DNA of 39,278 nt. It comes from Tatlockia sp. Lineage in GTDB: Bacteria; Pseudomonadota; Gammaproteobacteria; Legionellales; Legionellaceae. The stretch's first letter is position 1; each line of letters starts with the position of its first letter. The DNA is taken from the NCBI GenBank assembly GCA_013812775.1, contig JACCSX010000321.1, positions 1 through 39,278 on the forward strand, in the 5' to 3' direction. A program made the translations under genes and the position numbers. Below, piece by piece: positions 25,667-35,007 of this stretch. The notes under the pieces are model-generated. The model saw nothing but the letters and a program-made list of their open reading frames with translations, did not search any database and was not told the origin of the DNA.

Positions 25667-27690
25667 ATGGCGGATTATCCATTAGAAAATCTTTTGCGTG
25701 AACCTACTGAGTTCTACTCAAGCTTAAATCTTGCCTCTCTTGCCTGTCTAGCTGCAGCCAAACCACACTGGTTTTTATTAACTCAAAGCATGAGCTATTT
25801 TTCTGCCTTAATGCTTGGTTCATTAAGTGTTTTTAGAGGATTACAAGGTTTCAAAGTCAAACGCTACCACTATCGGTTGCTTGCAATGCCACACTACGCG
25901 CTGTCGACAACTCAGGTTCCTGTTTCAGCGAAATGGCTATTTATAGGCAAAGGCTTTCGTTGGCTCCCCCATCATACCCAACGTCTCTATCAAATTAAGC
26001 AAATCAAAAATGAATCGTTTATGCAACGAAGTCGATTCCACCAGACTATCCGCCACTATTGCAAAACCAGGGAGAAGTATTTTTTAGCAAAGCTGCTCAA
26101 TAATCCATCCTCATTAAATCCTTTTAGACCGGAGCCCCCCGTTGGAGGCAGTCCTTTTCTACACGGTTTGGGGGAAAAAGATGAGCCAATTTATATTCCT
26201 CAGGAGGTCCGTGTTGGACATACCTTTGTTGTTGGCACTACCCGGGTAGGTAAAACAAGATTAGCGAGTATTTTGATTAATCAGGATATTCGCGGTGGTG
26301 GAGCAGTCATTGTGGTTGATCTAAAGGTGATTTTGATCTTATCCGTGACATGTATGCAGCCTGTAAGGCGGCAAATCGGCTTAAAGATTTTCGTATTGTG
26401 CATTTAGGTTTTCCAGAACTTTCAGTCCAATACAACCCTTTAAAAAATTATGACCAAGTTAGTGAAGTAGCAACACGCATCACTGATGCTATTGCTGCGG
26501 AAGGTGAGGGAAAACAGTTTGCGGCATTTGCATGGAAATACGCCAACATTGTGGCTATTTGTCTTGAAGAGATGAAGAAACCAATTAGTTATAAATCCAT
26601 TGCTTTCTATATTAATCGCCTTGACCAACTGCTTATGAATTATGCGGATACGATCATGCCAAGCTGCTTTGAGAGGTATGAGGAACAGATTCAATGGATC
26701 ATGACAACTAACAATTGTCGCCTTGATAAATTTGGCAAAGCTCCTGAACCCATAGACCGAACTCAGGCGGTAATTGCCTATTTAAAATCCTATATCCATA
26801 AAACCATTGCGACAGGCAACATGGAAAGTCTGCACGATCAAATCCTTATCGATTTGTATGATGCCGCTATTATGGATAAACACTACTATGACAAAATAAC
26901 TGCAAGCATTGGTCCTGTTTTATCTGAAATTAATAAGTCAAACGCCTCTCCTATTTTTTCTTTCCAATCCTCTGAAAACGAAATTGAATTAATGCAGGTT
27001 ATAAAAGAAAAACAGGTTTTTTATCTTGGCCTGGATAGTTTAACTAATCCAAATATCGCTCAAGCCGTTGGAAAAGCTTTTTTATCTGACTTAGTTTCAA
27101 CGGCGGGTAAAATTTATAAGAAAAGCAGTAATTATTCACTCAATCTCCACTGCGATGAACTCTCGGAAATTATTCAGGATTCATTCGTAAAAATACTGAA
27201 TAAAGCAGGTGGTGCAGGTTTTCAAGTCACGGCTTATGCGCAAACAAAACAAGATATGGAAGTCGCTCTTGGATCACAGGCAAAGGCCGAGGTAACTGAG
27301 GGTAATTTTAATACCTTAATCATGCTTCGAGTGAAAAATGAAGAAACCGCCAATCTATTGATTAAATCCTTAGCTCAAGTTGATGTAGCTAACCACACAC
27401 AAGTCTCCATGGTAACTGATACACCGCAAGGTGAGGATGGCATTTATTTTACAACGACTAATGAAGATCGAGTGCAAACCACTGCAGTACCTATGCTCAG
27501 TGTGAATGACATCATTTCCCTACCAAAGGGACAAGCCTTTGTTTTAGTGAATGGCGGTGAGCTTTACAAAGTCAGAATTCCCTTACCTCTAAATAATGGA
27601 TTAGCACCCAAAGATATCAAATCCGCTCTTCTTACTATTAATCAAATAATTCCGATTAACCCAGGAGAATCAAATGAAAGCCAATATTGA
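25667..27690 (+). pseudogene. traD: TraD coupling protein (PFGI-1 class), frameshifted
   Basis: The VirD4/TraD-type ATPase that links the relaxosome to the type IV secretion channel, about 674 residues if repaired. The N-terminus has hydrophobic segments near residues 25-55. Walker A is VVGTTRVGKTRLA near residue 190, followed by AVIVVDLK, where the frame breaks: one G is missing at about 26,325-26,327 (AAAGGTGAT instead of AAAGGGTGAT). The rest continues in another frame as DFDLIRDMYAACKA and includes the Walker B-like LHCDELSEII. As sequenced the product ends within 30 residues of the break. GGAG lies six bases before the ATG at 25,667. Confidence 0.85.
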
Positions 27691-28122
27691 ATTAGCCTTA
27701 AGAACCAGAGAAGTATATCAACTCTTTGAGCGCAAATTGAAAAGAAACCGATTATTTATCGATGCAATTCAACATAGGATAAATAAATTAATCAACCTCT
27801 CTAAACAACAATGTAAACAATCGACGACGGTTCTGGAGCAGCTAAAAGACAAACTAACGAGCTTAACGACTTATTTTCTTGCCGAAATAACAAGGTTAAA
27901 TACCCTCCTCAATACACAGTTCTTGAGGGCAAGTCGATTCAATATGTTATCCAATTTAGGCCAACAATAATCTTATACAACCATTTAAGCCCTTTACTGG
28001 TTCAGTTCCTGGAATGCTACGACCACTTAATAGCAACATTAAAATTACTGCGTCTTGCTGGTTGTTTTTGCTCGGAGATTGATTATTTTCATACAGTGAA
28101 ACATTACCCAAAAAATGGCTAA
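27674..28122 (+). pseudogene. PFL_4669-like ICE gene, frameshifted
   Basis: The first frame gives a 98-residue helical product (27,674-27,970), beginning 17 bases before the end of traD. The -1 frame continues as open sequence to a stop at 28,120-28,122, with the coherent segment QYTVLEGKSIQYVIQFRP and then LVQFLECYDHLIATLKLLRLAGCF. Together they resemble the PFL_4669 (DUF1845/AcaB-like) family of ICE proteins. A single base deletion near 27,890-27,915 would explain the break. If the first frame is a complete gene on its own, the second part is an orphan remnant; I find the joined reading more natural. The product would be shortened and probably inactive. Confidence 0.5.
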
Positions 28123-28589
28123 CCAATTATTAAGCAACTTGCTAATTATTAATAATCCGATAGATCATAAACAATTAAAAATTTCATAATAAACAGAGGA
28201 TTAATCAAGAGATTTCTTGGGTCAGTATCCGATTATCACCTAATGCTTTTTATCTAACCAATCCAGTATAATTCCAGGCAGATGAATTGCAAATTAATTA
28301 AAAGGATTTTGAAAAGGAGAATGAACGCAGGGATTGCGTTTTGCTGTAGGGATGCGGGTTGCAGTTCATCCCTTAATTCAAATCATTTCCAAATTAAATC
28401 TGCCTGAAAATAGTCCACCAATGCTCTTTGCTTTATAAACAATTTTTTTGTGTTGGTTTTATAATCGAGGGATAAGATTCAGCCAACCTTCAGTGATGTA
28501 ATTTTTAAAAAAATGACAATACTCAAGTATGAGAAAAGTGTTTATCTCAATTTTTTTGCCTAAAGCTCTCGGCAATTCTATGTTGGGTA
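28123..28589. other. Gene-free stretch with a MITE-like element
   Basis: I see no coding sequence here apart from a short minus-strand open stretch at about 28,470-28,575 that reads like the tail of a decayed gene. The middle holds the 140-base inverted-repeat unit listed separately. The rest is AT-rich and without recognisable signals. Confidence 0.5.
28271..28410. repeat. MITE-like inverted-repeat element (~140 bp)
   Basis: CAGGCAGAT at 28,275-28,283 recurs inverted as ATCTGCCTG at 28,398-28,406, and the match extends imperfectly on both sides (ATT..CAGGCAGAT..AATT). The interior carries a further inverted pair, ATGAAC and GTTCAT. There is no open reading frame. The size and terminal inverted repeats fit a miniature inverted-repeat element, though I cannot see a clear target-site duplication. 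Confidence 0.45.
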
Positions 28590-28945
28590 TCATCCAAAAT
28601 GTTCATCAATTGAAGGTAAAATTTTTGACATGGGGTTATCATCACCTGTAATGGTTAGGTTTTCAGTATGAATTTAATGGTAACGTCTTTGTGGACAAGT
28701 TCGTTTACACTTTCCTGTAGATCGCGAAGATTTCGCGCCAACCTATCAACCTATAAATACTGTGTACGTGAAAGGTATCACCTTAGCGTAGATAATTAAG
28801 GCATTCTTCGATTTGTGGCCGACTCTTAATGCTTCCGGTCATTATGTCTATAAATCCCTTATCGAGTTTAACACTGTCAAGCTGCCTTGCTATGTTTGGA
28901 TTTTCGGAAAGAAACTTTTATATAGCCTATATTTTGTCCTGTCAT
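28590..28945 (-). pseudogene. Decayed serine recombinase (resolvase/invertase family)
   Basis: On the minus strand a resolvase N-terminal domain can be pieced together from several frames. The start is MTGQNIGYIKVS at 28,945. After a frameshift come NIARQLDSVKLDKGF and then MTGSIKSRPQIEECLNYLR, an in-frame TAA and GDTFHVHSI. After another shift come DRLARNLRDLQESVNELV and NLTITGDDNPMSKIL. These match, in order, the active-site strand and core helices of Tn3-type resolvases and DNA invertases. Several frameshifts and stops make it a clear pseudogene, and the C-terminal DNA-binding domain is missing. It is probably the relic of a transposon. Confidence 0.75.
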
Positions 28946-29197
28946 AAGTTCTGGGCATTCATATTGGGGCGTGTCGAAAGTCATCATTTCCTTAAAGATG
29001 CGTCAAGGCCCCTTCATATACTAAATACCGGTAAAGCTTATACTTGGCGTTCTGGGGTATATCATGACAAAGAAGCTTTTAGAGATGGTCAATGGGGGGT
29101 TAGTGGGTATCTTTTTTTTTATCCAGATGGAAACGAGAGGCTAGACGTTATGACAGGGGTAAGCGATTGCAGTATTTATGATGGCTGGTGGGATTAA
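28946..29197 (+). pseudogene. 3' remnant of an unknown gene
   Basis: An open frame reading into LNTGKAYTWRSGVYHDKEAFRDGQWGVSG and ending SDCSIYDGWWD. The frame stays open back to an ATG at 28,829, but that upstream part is antisense to the decayed resolvase, so it cannot be the original N-terminus. The sensible part, from about 28,960 onward, has no start codon with a ribosome site. I take it as the C-terminal remnant of a gene cut off by the resolvase-bearing element. The Trp/Tyr/Gly-rich composition suggests an extracytoplasmic protein. The neighbouring secreted-protein gene starts 16 bases later. Confidence 0.45.
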
Positions 29198-29213
29198 TAA
29201 TTAAGGAAAAAAC

Positions 29214-29978
29214 ATGAGAAAAATAATAGCGCTTGGATTGTTAGCAGGGCTATCTACGGCTTATGCAGTTACGGAAGATGAGGCATTACAAGCCAAACGC
29301 ATGGAGTGGTCACGTGCTTATCTTGAAAAGCAAGGAGGCCCAGTTCCTGATGGTGGAGTTAAAGTTCTACCGGCTGAAAAAATGGCATCTTATAAAGAAA
29401 ATAAATCTACTATTTTCAAAATTAAACATGATATGGCTACGTATGGTTATGTTAAAGAATATAGTCAAGCAGAACAGCTGTTAACAATTAAAATAACAGC
29501 TCCTCGTGATTTTAAAAAGCATGGCCAAGATTATGACGCGAAAAATACTCATCTAAAACATGATATTAACGATATTAAAATGGCATATACCTTTATTGGA
29601 GTTCCTCTCCAAGAAGGAACTGAATCCATTGGCTTTGCGCCTATTACCACCTATATTAAAGACAAAGGCTGGGCTGGGGCGATTTATTTCTTTACTAAAG
29701 ACGGATTGGGTAATTGTTCATACAGCGAAAACAATGTGAAGCTTACCCACGGAGCCGTTATTATTGCGAAAGAAAATGCTCGTTATGATGTTAATGGAAA
29801 GACAACGACAGTAATAGTAAGAGGGACTCCTGAATCAGGATTTTTGTATAATATTGATTGGTATGACACAACATTCTTTAGGCAATTATCATGTGCCAAT
29901 AAAAACTTTGATCAAAAAATAACAGATGGCATTATTGAATTGGCTAAACGGATTGATACTCCCAATACCGCAGGTTAA
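29214..29978 (+). CDS. Secreted protein of unknown function
   Basis: A 254-residue protein with a clear signal peptide (MRKIIALGLLAGLSTAYA, cleavage expected after residue 18). The mature part is about 236 residues, rich in beta strands and Lys/Asp/Tyr, with no membrane anchor or catalytic motif that I recognise. Two cysteines (in GNCSYSE and LSCANKN) could form a disulfide. AAGGA lies before the ATG. It follows a truncated gene on the same strand and is closed by a hairpin at 29,987-30,014. It is part of the accessory region between the ICE remnant and the two-component genes. Confidence 0.7.
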   Translation: MRKIIALGLLAGLSTAYAVTEDEALQAKRMEWSRAYLEKQGGPVPDGGVKVLPAEKMASYKENKSTIFKIKHDMATYGYVKEYSQAEQLLTIKITAPRDFKKHGQDYDAKNTHLKHDINDIKMAYTFIGVPLQEGTESIGFAPITTYIKDKGWAGAIYFFTKDGLGNCSYSENNVKLTHGAVIIAKENARYDVNGKTTTVIVRGTPESGFLYNIDWYDTTFFRQLSCANKNFDQKITDGIIELAKRIDTPNTAG

Positions 29979-30356
29979 TTTTCTTCTGCGCCACAACTAA
30001 GATAGAGTGGCGCAAAATTTAACTCAAACTCATTCTCATTATATTAACGCTATAAAAATCTTTTGTATGGGGTTTGGGGGTGGGGAGTAGGCCGAGGGAA
30101 CTTCCCCCTAAGCCGACTCACTAACTGCGCTTAATTCACAACCCTTCAATTCTTATCTCTGTTTATTCATCAAGGTAACCTATTAAATTTAATTAGTTTT
30201 AATTAATGGGTGAATAATTATTGTGCATAAGGTAAGATACGAGCCTTTTTGCATCCATATAAGACTAATATCTGTCTTTTGTGACCTATTAAAAACCATC
30301 TCCAGGTTTAACTAAGGGTCAATGATAATTTTCATGTATTTGATAGAGGAGTAAGT
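29979..30356. other. Intergenic region with hairpin and G-rich tract
   Basis: This 378-base stretch between the secreted-protein gene and the 418-residue gene has no credible reading frame. It contains the hairpin at 29,987-30,014 and a strikingly G-rich tract at 30,069-30,098 (runs of four, five, four and three G) followed by a C-run at 30,104-30,108. The rest is AT-rich leader sequence for the downstream gene, whose GAGGAG ribosome site is at about 30,347-30,352. Confidence 0.55.
29987..30014 (+). terminator. Hairpin after the secreted-protein gene
   Basis: TGCGCCAC (29,987-29,994) pairs perfectly with GTGGCGCA (30,007-30,014) around a 12-base loop. It begins nine bases after the stop codon. 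The following bases are AAATTT rather than a T-run, so it may be a weak terminator or a 3'-end stabiliser. Confidence 0.45.
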
Positions 30357-31613
30357 GTGAATAACTCATTTTTAGATTTATTAGTGCAATCTGAAAATTC
30401 CATCATTAGGGATGAAAAAATGAGGGGTAGTCTAATTGATTTTTTCTCGTATGCTATGGAAACCCTTATTCATGTCATAACACTATTTAATATAGAAAAA
30501 AAATATGAACAATTTGATCCGCATATTGGCGATACCGCCTGCCAAATAAGGGCCTGTTTTATAGCCTTATTTGCAAAAAACACCAAACAACTCTCTCTTG
30601 TACTGAAACGAATAGAAGAAATAAAGCATTTCTATAACAAATTAAGCGAGTATAAAAATTCGATGCAATCTAATCCTCTGCATGAAAAAAACAATAACTA
30701 TACTGTTCGAGAACTCGCTGAAAGAATTGGTGTGTATTTTTATATCAGTAATGAAGAGAAAATTTTATTTCAGTCTTTTTTTCTAACCGTTTTTAAAAAA
30801 GAAACCCCATTCAAAACCATCGTTATTGATTTCGATGCGATCAGTCTGAAGGTTAACCTCTCTCGAAAAGTGTCAAAAAAACTTACCAGACATTACCAAT
30901 TGTCCATCGCATCGTATTCTTGTAGTGAAATAATACGATGGGCCAGTTTAAACCCTCAACAGGATTTGACTCTCTTAAAGGCTGTACAACGCTTCGATGA
31001 CGATGAGCGGCAAGTCTTGCCTTGCTATTTATTCACAAAAATTATGTATTTTCATGCGCTTGAAGAAGGAATTTCACTGTTTCTTGTGGTCGAGGTAGAC
31101 GGTGAGCGTATTCCTTTGTATTTTAAACCGAATCGTAAGCGAACTGAGTTTATTTTTTCCAATAACTTTAATGATGATTTACATAAACCTTGCATTACCA
31201 TTACCGGCCATGCGCAAGCCTGCCCTGAAAATTATCCAGAACGATTTAATATAGTAGGGATTAATACTATTTTATTATCAGCGATGGCCGCTCATCCTCA
31301 ATATAGCGGGAATAAACTTTCCGATTATAATCAGCATATTTTTAAAGATTTTACTAAGGATTGGGAAACCACCTATCAGCCTATCCAAAATGAAATATCC
31401 TATATGCGCCTTCTAGCGTCTACTCTAGGTTGCAGCTATGAGAACCCGTCTTTGTTTGTCGTTCATCATATTTTTTGCGCAACGGTCTATACTCAATGTC
31501 TACACTTTAAACTATCCATTGAAGAATTAACTAAGAATAACGATAATATTGAATTAAGAGCTCCAATGAAAGGAATCGATAATGAAGCCCACCAATGGGG
31601 AGTTTTGGCATAG
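30357..31613 (+). CDS. Unknown protein co-transcribed with a histidine kinase
   Basis: A 418-residue protein with no motif I can name. It starts at GTG with a strong GAGGAG site. It is soluble by composition, with no signal peptide or long hydrophobic segment. The first ~130 residues are helical; the later half is mixed, with TITGHAQACPENYPERFN and a His/Tyr/Cys-containing C-terminus (HHIFCATVYTQCLHF). The 3' end overlaps the start of the PAS histidine kinase gene by 32 bases, so the two are made together, and a sensory or accessory role in that pathway is a reasonable guess. The base composition is AT-rich like the rest of the accessory region. Confidence 0.7.
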   Translation: MNNSFLDLLVQSENSIIRDEKMRGSLIDFFSYAMETLIHVITLFNIEKKYEQFDPHIGDTACQIRACFIALFAKNTKQLSLVLKRIEEIKHFYNKLSEYKNSMQSNPLHEKNNNYTVRELAERIGVYFYISNEEKILFQSFFLTVFKKETPFKTIVIDFDAISLKVNLSRKVSKKLTRHYQLSIASYSCSEIIRWASLNPQQDLTLLKAVQRFDDDERQVLPCYLFTKIMYFHALEEGISLFLVVEVDGERIPLYFKPNRKRTEFIFSNNFNDDLHKPCITITGHAQACPENYPERFNIVGINTILLSAMAAHPQYSGNKLSDYNQHIFKDFTKDWETTYQPIQNEISYMRLLASTLGCSYENPSLFVVHHIFCATVYTQCLHFKLSIEELTKNNDNIELRAPMKGIDNEAHQWGVLA

Positions 31614-33078
31614 GATTAAGACAAAAATTAGCTTGGAAGCTGTTTTAAACAGCTTCCCTTACGGAATTTACATTAAAGGGCTCTCAGGCCACTTTTTGTA
31701 TTGCAATACTCAATTAAGCCTAAATGCAGAGCTCTCCTTATCAACTAAAAAACACCTTACCGATTATGATATGCCTTGGAAACCTCAGGCTGATCTCATT
31801 ATTAACCAGGAAAAAAACCTTCTTAGACTAAATAATCCCGTTGAAGAAAGTGTCGGTAATTTTTGTTTGCGTAGAACGCTTTTACACGATGAGAATCAGT
31901 CCCCTATCGCAATTTTGGGGATTTATTATCCACAATCGACCCGACAAGAATCCGTCTTTAACTTGGAAGAAATTATCGCTGATTTACCAGGTCATGTTTT
32001 TTGGAAAAACACTGACTGCATTCTGCAAGGTTGTAACAATGAACAAGCCAGAGATGTTGGCTTAGCCTCACGGGAAGAAATCGTTGGTAAAACGGCCTAT
32101 GATTTGATTTGGCAAGACCAATCCGAAGAAATTAAACGTGAACAAGCTGCCCTAACTGATGCTATTGATATCCGAATAATGAAGTCAAATACCCCTCAAG
32201 CTATGGAAGAGTATGTGGTGTTGCCCGATGGCTCCAACCAGTATTTTTGGTCCACCAAAAAACCGTTACATGATGATTCAGGTAAAGTGAACGGCCTTCT
32301 TGGTATTTCAGTCGATATTACAGAACGCAAAAACATGGAAAAAGATTTACACTTAGCCAAGGATAAGGCGGAAGCTGCCAATTATATTATGACTGAATTT
32401 ATTGCCAATATGGGACACGATTTAGCAACGCCGATCACTGATGTGAGTAGTATCGCTCAAATACTTGCTGACTATTCGGATGAATACCCTGAACTACAAG
32501 AGCTTTTTGATACCTTGGCAGCAAGAGCCAATGCCTGCGAAATAGTACAAAAATCGATAATCAATGCTACGTCGATTTCTAAGCTGACCATTAAACCTGA
32601 TATGTTCTCTCTTGTTAACGAATTATTGATCCTGGAGACTCAATTGAGACCCACCATTGGATCAAAAAATGTAAAATTAATCATTCATCCTTTAAAACCT
32701 AAAAAAGAAGATCTGATTGAAACGGATAGAACAAAACTTCATGAAATTTTATATGACTTACTATCCAATGCCATTAATTTTACAGAAGAAGGGCAAGTTA
32801 CCCTCTCGGTTGTCAAAGAAGGGAGATTCTTTCACATTAAAATCGCTGATACAGGTATAGGCATTCCACCTGATAAGTTTGAATTTATTTTTGGACAATA
32901 CACGAAATTGTCTCGGTCGAATAAATTTGGCGCAACATTTAAAGGAGTAGGAGCCGGTTTATACCTTGCAAAACTTCGAGCAACAATTTTAAATGCGACC
33001 ATTACTGTCGAGAGTGAACTCAATAAAGGCTCAACCTTTACCCTTTCCATACCAACCCGCCCTATTAAAACGAGTTAG
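31582..33078 (+). CDS. PAS-domain sensor histidine kinase (soluble)
   Basis: A 498-residue histidine kinase without membrane segments, hence probably cytoplasmic. An N-terminal PAS-like segment (about 20-115, YGIYIKGLSGHFLYCN) is followed by a clear PAS/PAC domain (about 128-250, ending GISVDITERK) and a short coiled linker. The HisKA H-box is FIANMGHDLATPI, with phospho-acceptor His279. The HATPase part has the N-box (LLSNAINFTEEG), G1 (DTGIGI) and G2 (GVGAGLYLA). No receiver domain is attached. The convergent single-domain response regulator 18 bases downstream is the natural partner, though this is inferred from position only. It overlaps the preceding unknown gene by 32 bases. Confidence 0.88.
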   Translation: MKPTNGEFWHRIKTKISLEAVLNSFPYGIYIKGLSGHFLYCNTQLSLNAELSLSTKKHLTDYDMPWKPQADLIINQEKNLLRLNNPVEESVGNFCLRRTLLHDENQSPIAILGIYYPQSTRQESVFNLEEIIADLPGHVFWKNTDCILQGCNNEQARDVGLASREEIVGKTAYDLIWQDQSEEIKREQAALTDAIDIRIMKSNTPQAMEEYVVLPDGSNQYFWSTKKPLHDDSGKVNGLLGISVDITERKNMEKDLHLAKDKAEAANYIMTEFIANMGHDLATPITDVSSIAQILADYSDEYPELQELFDTLAARANACEIVQKSIINATSISKLTIKPDMFSLVNELLILETQLRPTIGSKNVKLIIHPLKPKKEDLIETDRTKLHEILYDLLSNAINFTEEGQVTLSVVKEGRFFHIKIADTGIGIPPDKFEFIFGQYTKLSRSNKFGATFKGVGAGLYLAKLRATILNATITVESELNKGSTFTLSIPTRPIKTS

Positions 33079-33096
33079 TAAATCTAACCTTTGCTT

Positions 33097-33477
33097 TTAC
33101 TTACAAAATGATAAAAAATGCTCTGCCATTTCTTTTGTGAGGGGTTTTTTTATAACTTCTTGCATACCGGCCTTTAGATAGCTTTTCATTTCTTCAGGAC
33201 TATAATTGCCTGTCACTGCCACTATAGGGATAGGTTTTAGTTGATTTAGGGCTTCATGATCTCGAATAACTTTACAGGTCTCAGTTCCTGAAATTGTTGG
33301 TAACCCAATATCCATACAAATACCATCAAAATTCCTATCCTTCACTAACTGAATTGCCGTCTCGCCATTATCAACATGCTCCACTTGGCATCCAAGTTTT
33401 TCAAAAATTCGTTTGGCCGATAGCGCTGCGATAGCATTATCTTCAACAATCAATATTCTTTTTATGTTATGAACCAT
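33097..33477 (-). CDS. Single-domain response regulator
   Basis: A 126-residue CheY-like receiver domain with no output domain. The acidic pair is in ILIVEDN, the phosphorylated Asp56 in ICMDIGLP, the conserved Thr in VAVTGN and the conserved Lys in VIKKPL. It most resembles receivers of hybrid kinases and phosphorelays, with the typical GMQEVIKKPLTKEM ending. It faces the histidine kinase gene tail to tail, so kinase and regulator are transcribed separately. With no output domain it may act by protein contact, or pass phosphate to an Hpt protein encoded elsewhere. Confidence 0.88.
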   Translation of the reverse strand: MVHNIKRILIVEDNAIAALSAKRIFEKLGCQVEHVDNGETAIQLVKDRNFDGICMDIGLPTISGTETCKVIRDHEALNQLKPIPIVAVTGNYSPEEMKSYLKAGMQEVIKKPLTKEMAEHFLSFCK

Positions 33478-33656
33478 AAGGGCTGACCTCCAAGTTTTAG
33501 TAATTCTACTTATCTATCCTGCAAAAAAACCTTGGGTGGGATTTCTTTATTATAGTATGAACCCCTTTAATTAACAGAACTGGCAAAGCTCATAGTAGCT
33601 AAGAATTTTAAAACCCATACCGACCATAACTCTTGGATGAAGAAGCTTATTTGCCG

Positions 33657-33935
33657 TCATTTTCTAAAATATCGATAATAAATCACAAGTACAGTAACTA
33701 TTCCGCCACTCAAAAGACTCAACAAATAGCCGGCTACGAGCAAGTAATCTTTAATAATTAAACCATGAAGCAGAATAAACAATTGGATTACATTAAATCC
33801 TGCAAAGGTTAACAGAGATACTCCTTCGGCTGATTTGGAGTTAAGTAAGGCTATAATTTGTGGAATAAATAGCGCAGCATTGATTATTAGGCTAATTGAG
33901 AAACCGTATTCAATAAGGTAGTTAGTAAGGGACAT
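33657..33935 (-). CDS. SemiSWEET/PQ-loop family small membrane protein
   Basis: A 92-residue protein with three membrane helices (about 8-28, 37-57 and 64-86), the layout of bacterial SemiSWEET sugar transporters and other PQ-loop proteins, which work as dimers. A Pro-Gln pair occurs in the first helix (LFIPQIIALL), followed by KSAEGVSLLTF, both typical of the family. The ATG at 33,935 has AAAGGA six bases upstream; a TTG at 33,950 is possible but less likely. The substrate is unknown. Confidence 0.7.
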   Translation of the reverse strand: MSLTNYLIEYGFSISLIINAALFIPQIIALLNSKSAEGVSLLTFAGFNVIQLFILLHGLIIKDYLLVAGYLLSLLSGGIVTVLVIYYRYFRK

Positions 33936-34010
33936 AGCAAATCCTTTCAAGTTTCGTTCTATCTATTATATCCGTATAGTAGCCTAGGATTGTGGACTAA
34001 TAACTCATAA

Positions 34011-34142
34011 AAAGGCTTTGTTGTCGTTGAAATAATTACTAAAAAGATTCAAGTTTTTATTTCTAAAGAAAAGCGCCTAGATAATGAGCTTTTTGAAGTT
34101 CTTGGTTTAAAAACTCCTATTAAAGATGAATATTCCAATTAG
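34011..34142 (+). pseudogene. Possible 3' gene remnant
   Basis: Between two stop codons this strand encodes a 43-codon segment with protein-like composition (GFVVVEIITKKIQVF, then KRLDNELFEVLGL) and no start codon. It may be the tail of a lost gene. It is short enough that chance cannot be excluded. Confidence 0.25.
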
Positions 34143-34172
34143 GAAATTATTCACTTTTCTTAACATATATAT

Positions 34173-34862
34173 CTAGGATGAAAATCTCTTAGTAAATTCG
34201 GGAATATTTAAAAAGAAATCCACAGGAAATAAAGTGGATACAAAATGATTTATTTTTACGGAAAATAATAAGATAAGTCCTACACTAAACATTCCCACCA
34301 CATTAGACTTATTACTAATAATTTTATAAATAGGGATAATCAGCATTCTAAAATGCAATTTTAACCAACAGAATCCTAAAAAAATAAAAAATATACTCTG
34401 ATTTAAATTAGGCATATATCTGCCAGATTTAAAAATATTATTAAATTCTATGACTCCAACTACAGACAATAGAATTAGTGTTAATGAGAATACATAAATC
34501 ACTCTTAAAAAGATAAGGCCAATATAAAAATTAATAGTTCTAATTCCTAGTATTTTAAAAAATACACCACTTATTAGTGAAATTGATGTAGCAAGTACGA
34601 AAGCATTTTCAACAAATACAAGTGCTAATTTTACAAGAATAAAATGTTTATCAGGATTGAATAAAAAGTAATCCGAGAATAAATTGATAAAAAAATACAC
34701 AAGAACATGTGTAAATACTAAAGCCCAACAAAAAATCCACAATTCATAATGTTCCTGGATTTTTCCTATTTCAGGATTTTTGTATATATTTAAAACTCTC
34801 TCTATAAAAAGAAACTGCTCTAATTCTTTTATTGCAAATTTAATAGGCCTTAACATTTCCAT
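34173..34862 (-). CDS. AT-rich multi-pass membrane protein, unknown function
   Basis: A 229-residue hydrophobic protein with about five membrane segments (near residues 45-65, 80-105, 115-140, 160-175 and 190-210) and short polar ends. I recognise no family signature. The general layout recalls Yip1-like or YIP-type bacterial membrane proteins, but the evidence is only topological. Its AT content is visibly higher than that of the core genes, consistent with acquired DNA. It stands alone, reading away from the recombinase unit, with no clear ribosome site beyond a weak purine stretch. Confidence 0.6.
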   Translation of the reverse strand: MEMLRPIKFAIKELEQFLFIERVLNIYKNPEIGKIQEHYELWIFCWALVFTHVLVYFFINLFSDYFLFNPDKHFILVKLALVFVENAFVLATSISLISGVFFKILGIRTINFYIGLIFLRVIYVFSLTLILLSVVGVIEFNNIFKSGRYMPNLNQSIFFIFLGFCWLKLHFRMLIIPIYKIISNKSNVVGMFSVGLILLFSVKINHFVSTLFPVDFFLNIPEFTKRFSS

Positions 34863-35007
34863 TTAAATCTCTAATTTCGATTAAACAACAATACAATACA
34901 AGTTCTCATAAATTATTTATATAGCAGTATTAAAGTTAAACTCGATCATTTTTTTTCTATCAATGACTCCGTTAGATTAATCTTTAAAATCAACCAACCT
35001 TGTGTCG

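Noticed and set aside
28829-28945. N-terminal extension of the 122-residue reading that ends at 29,197
   Set aside because: This part is the antisense of the decayed resolvase, so it is not an original protein N-terminus.
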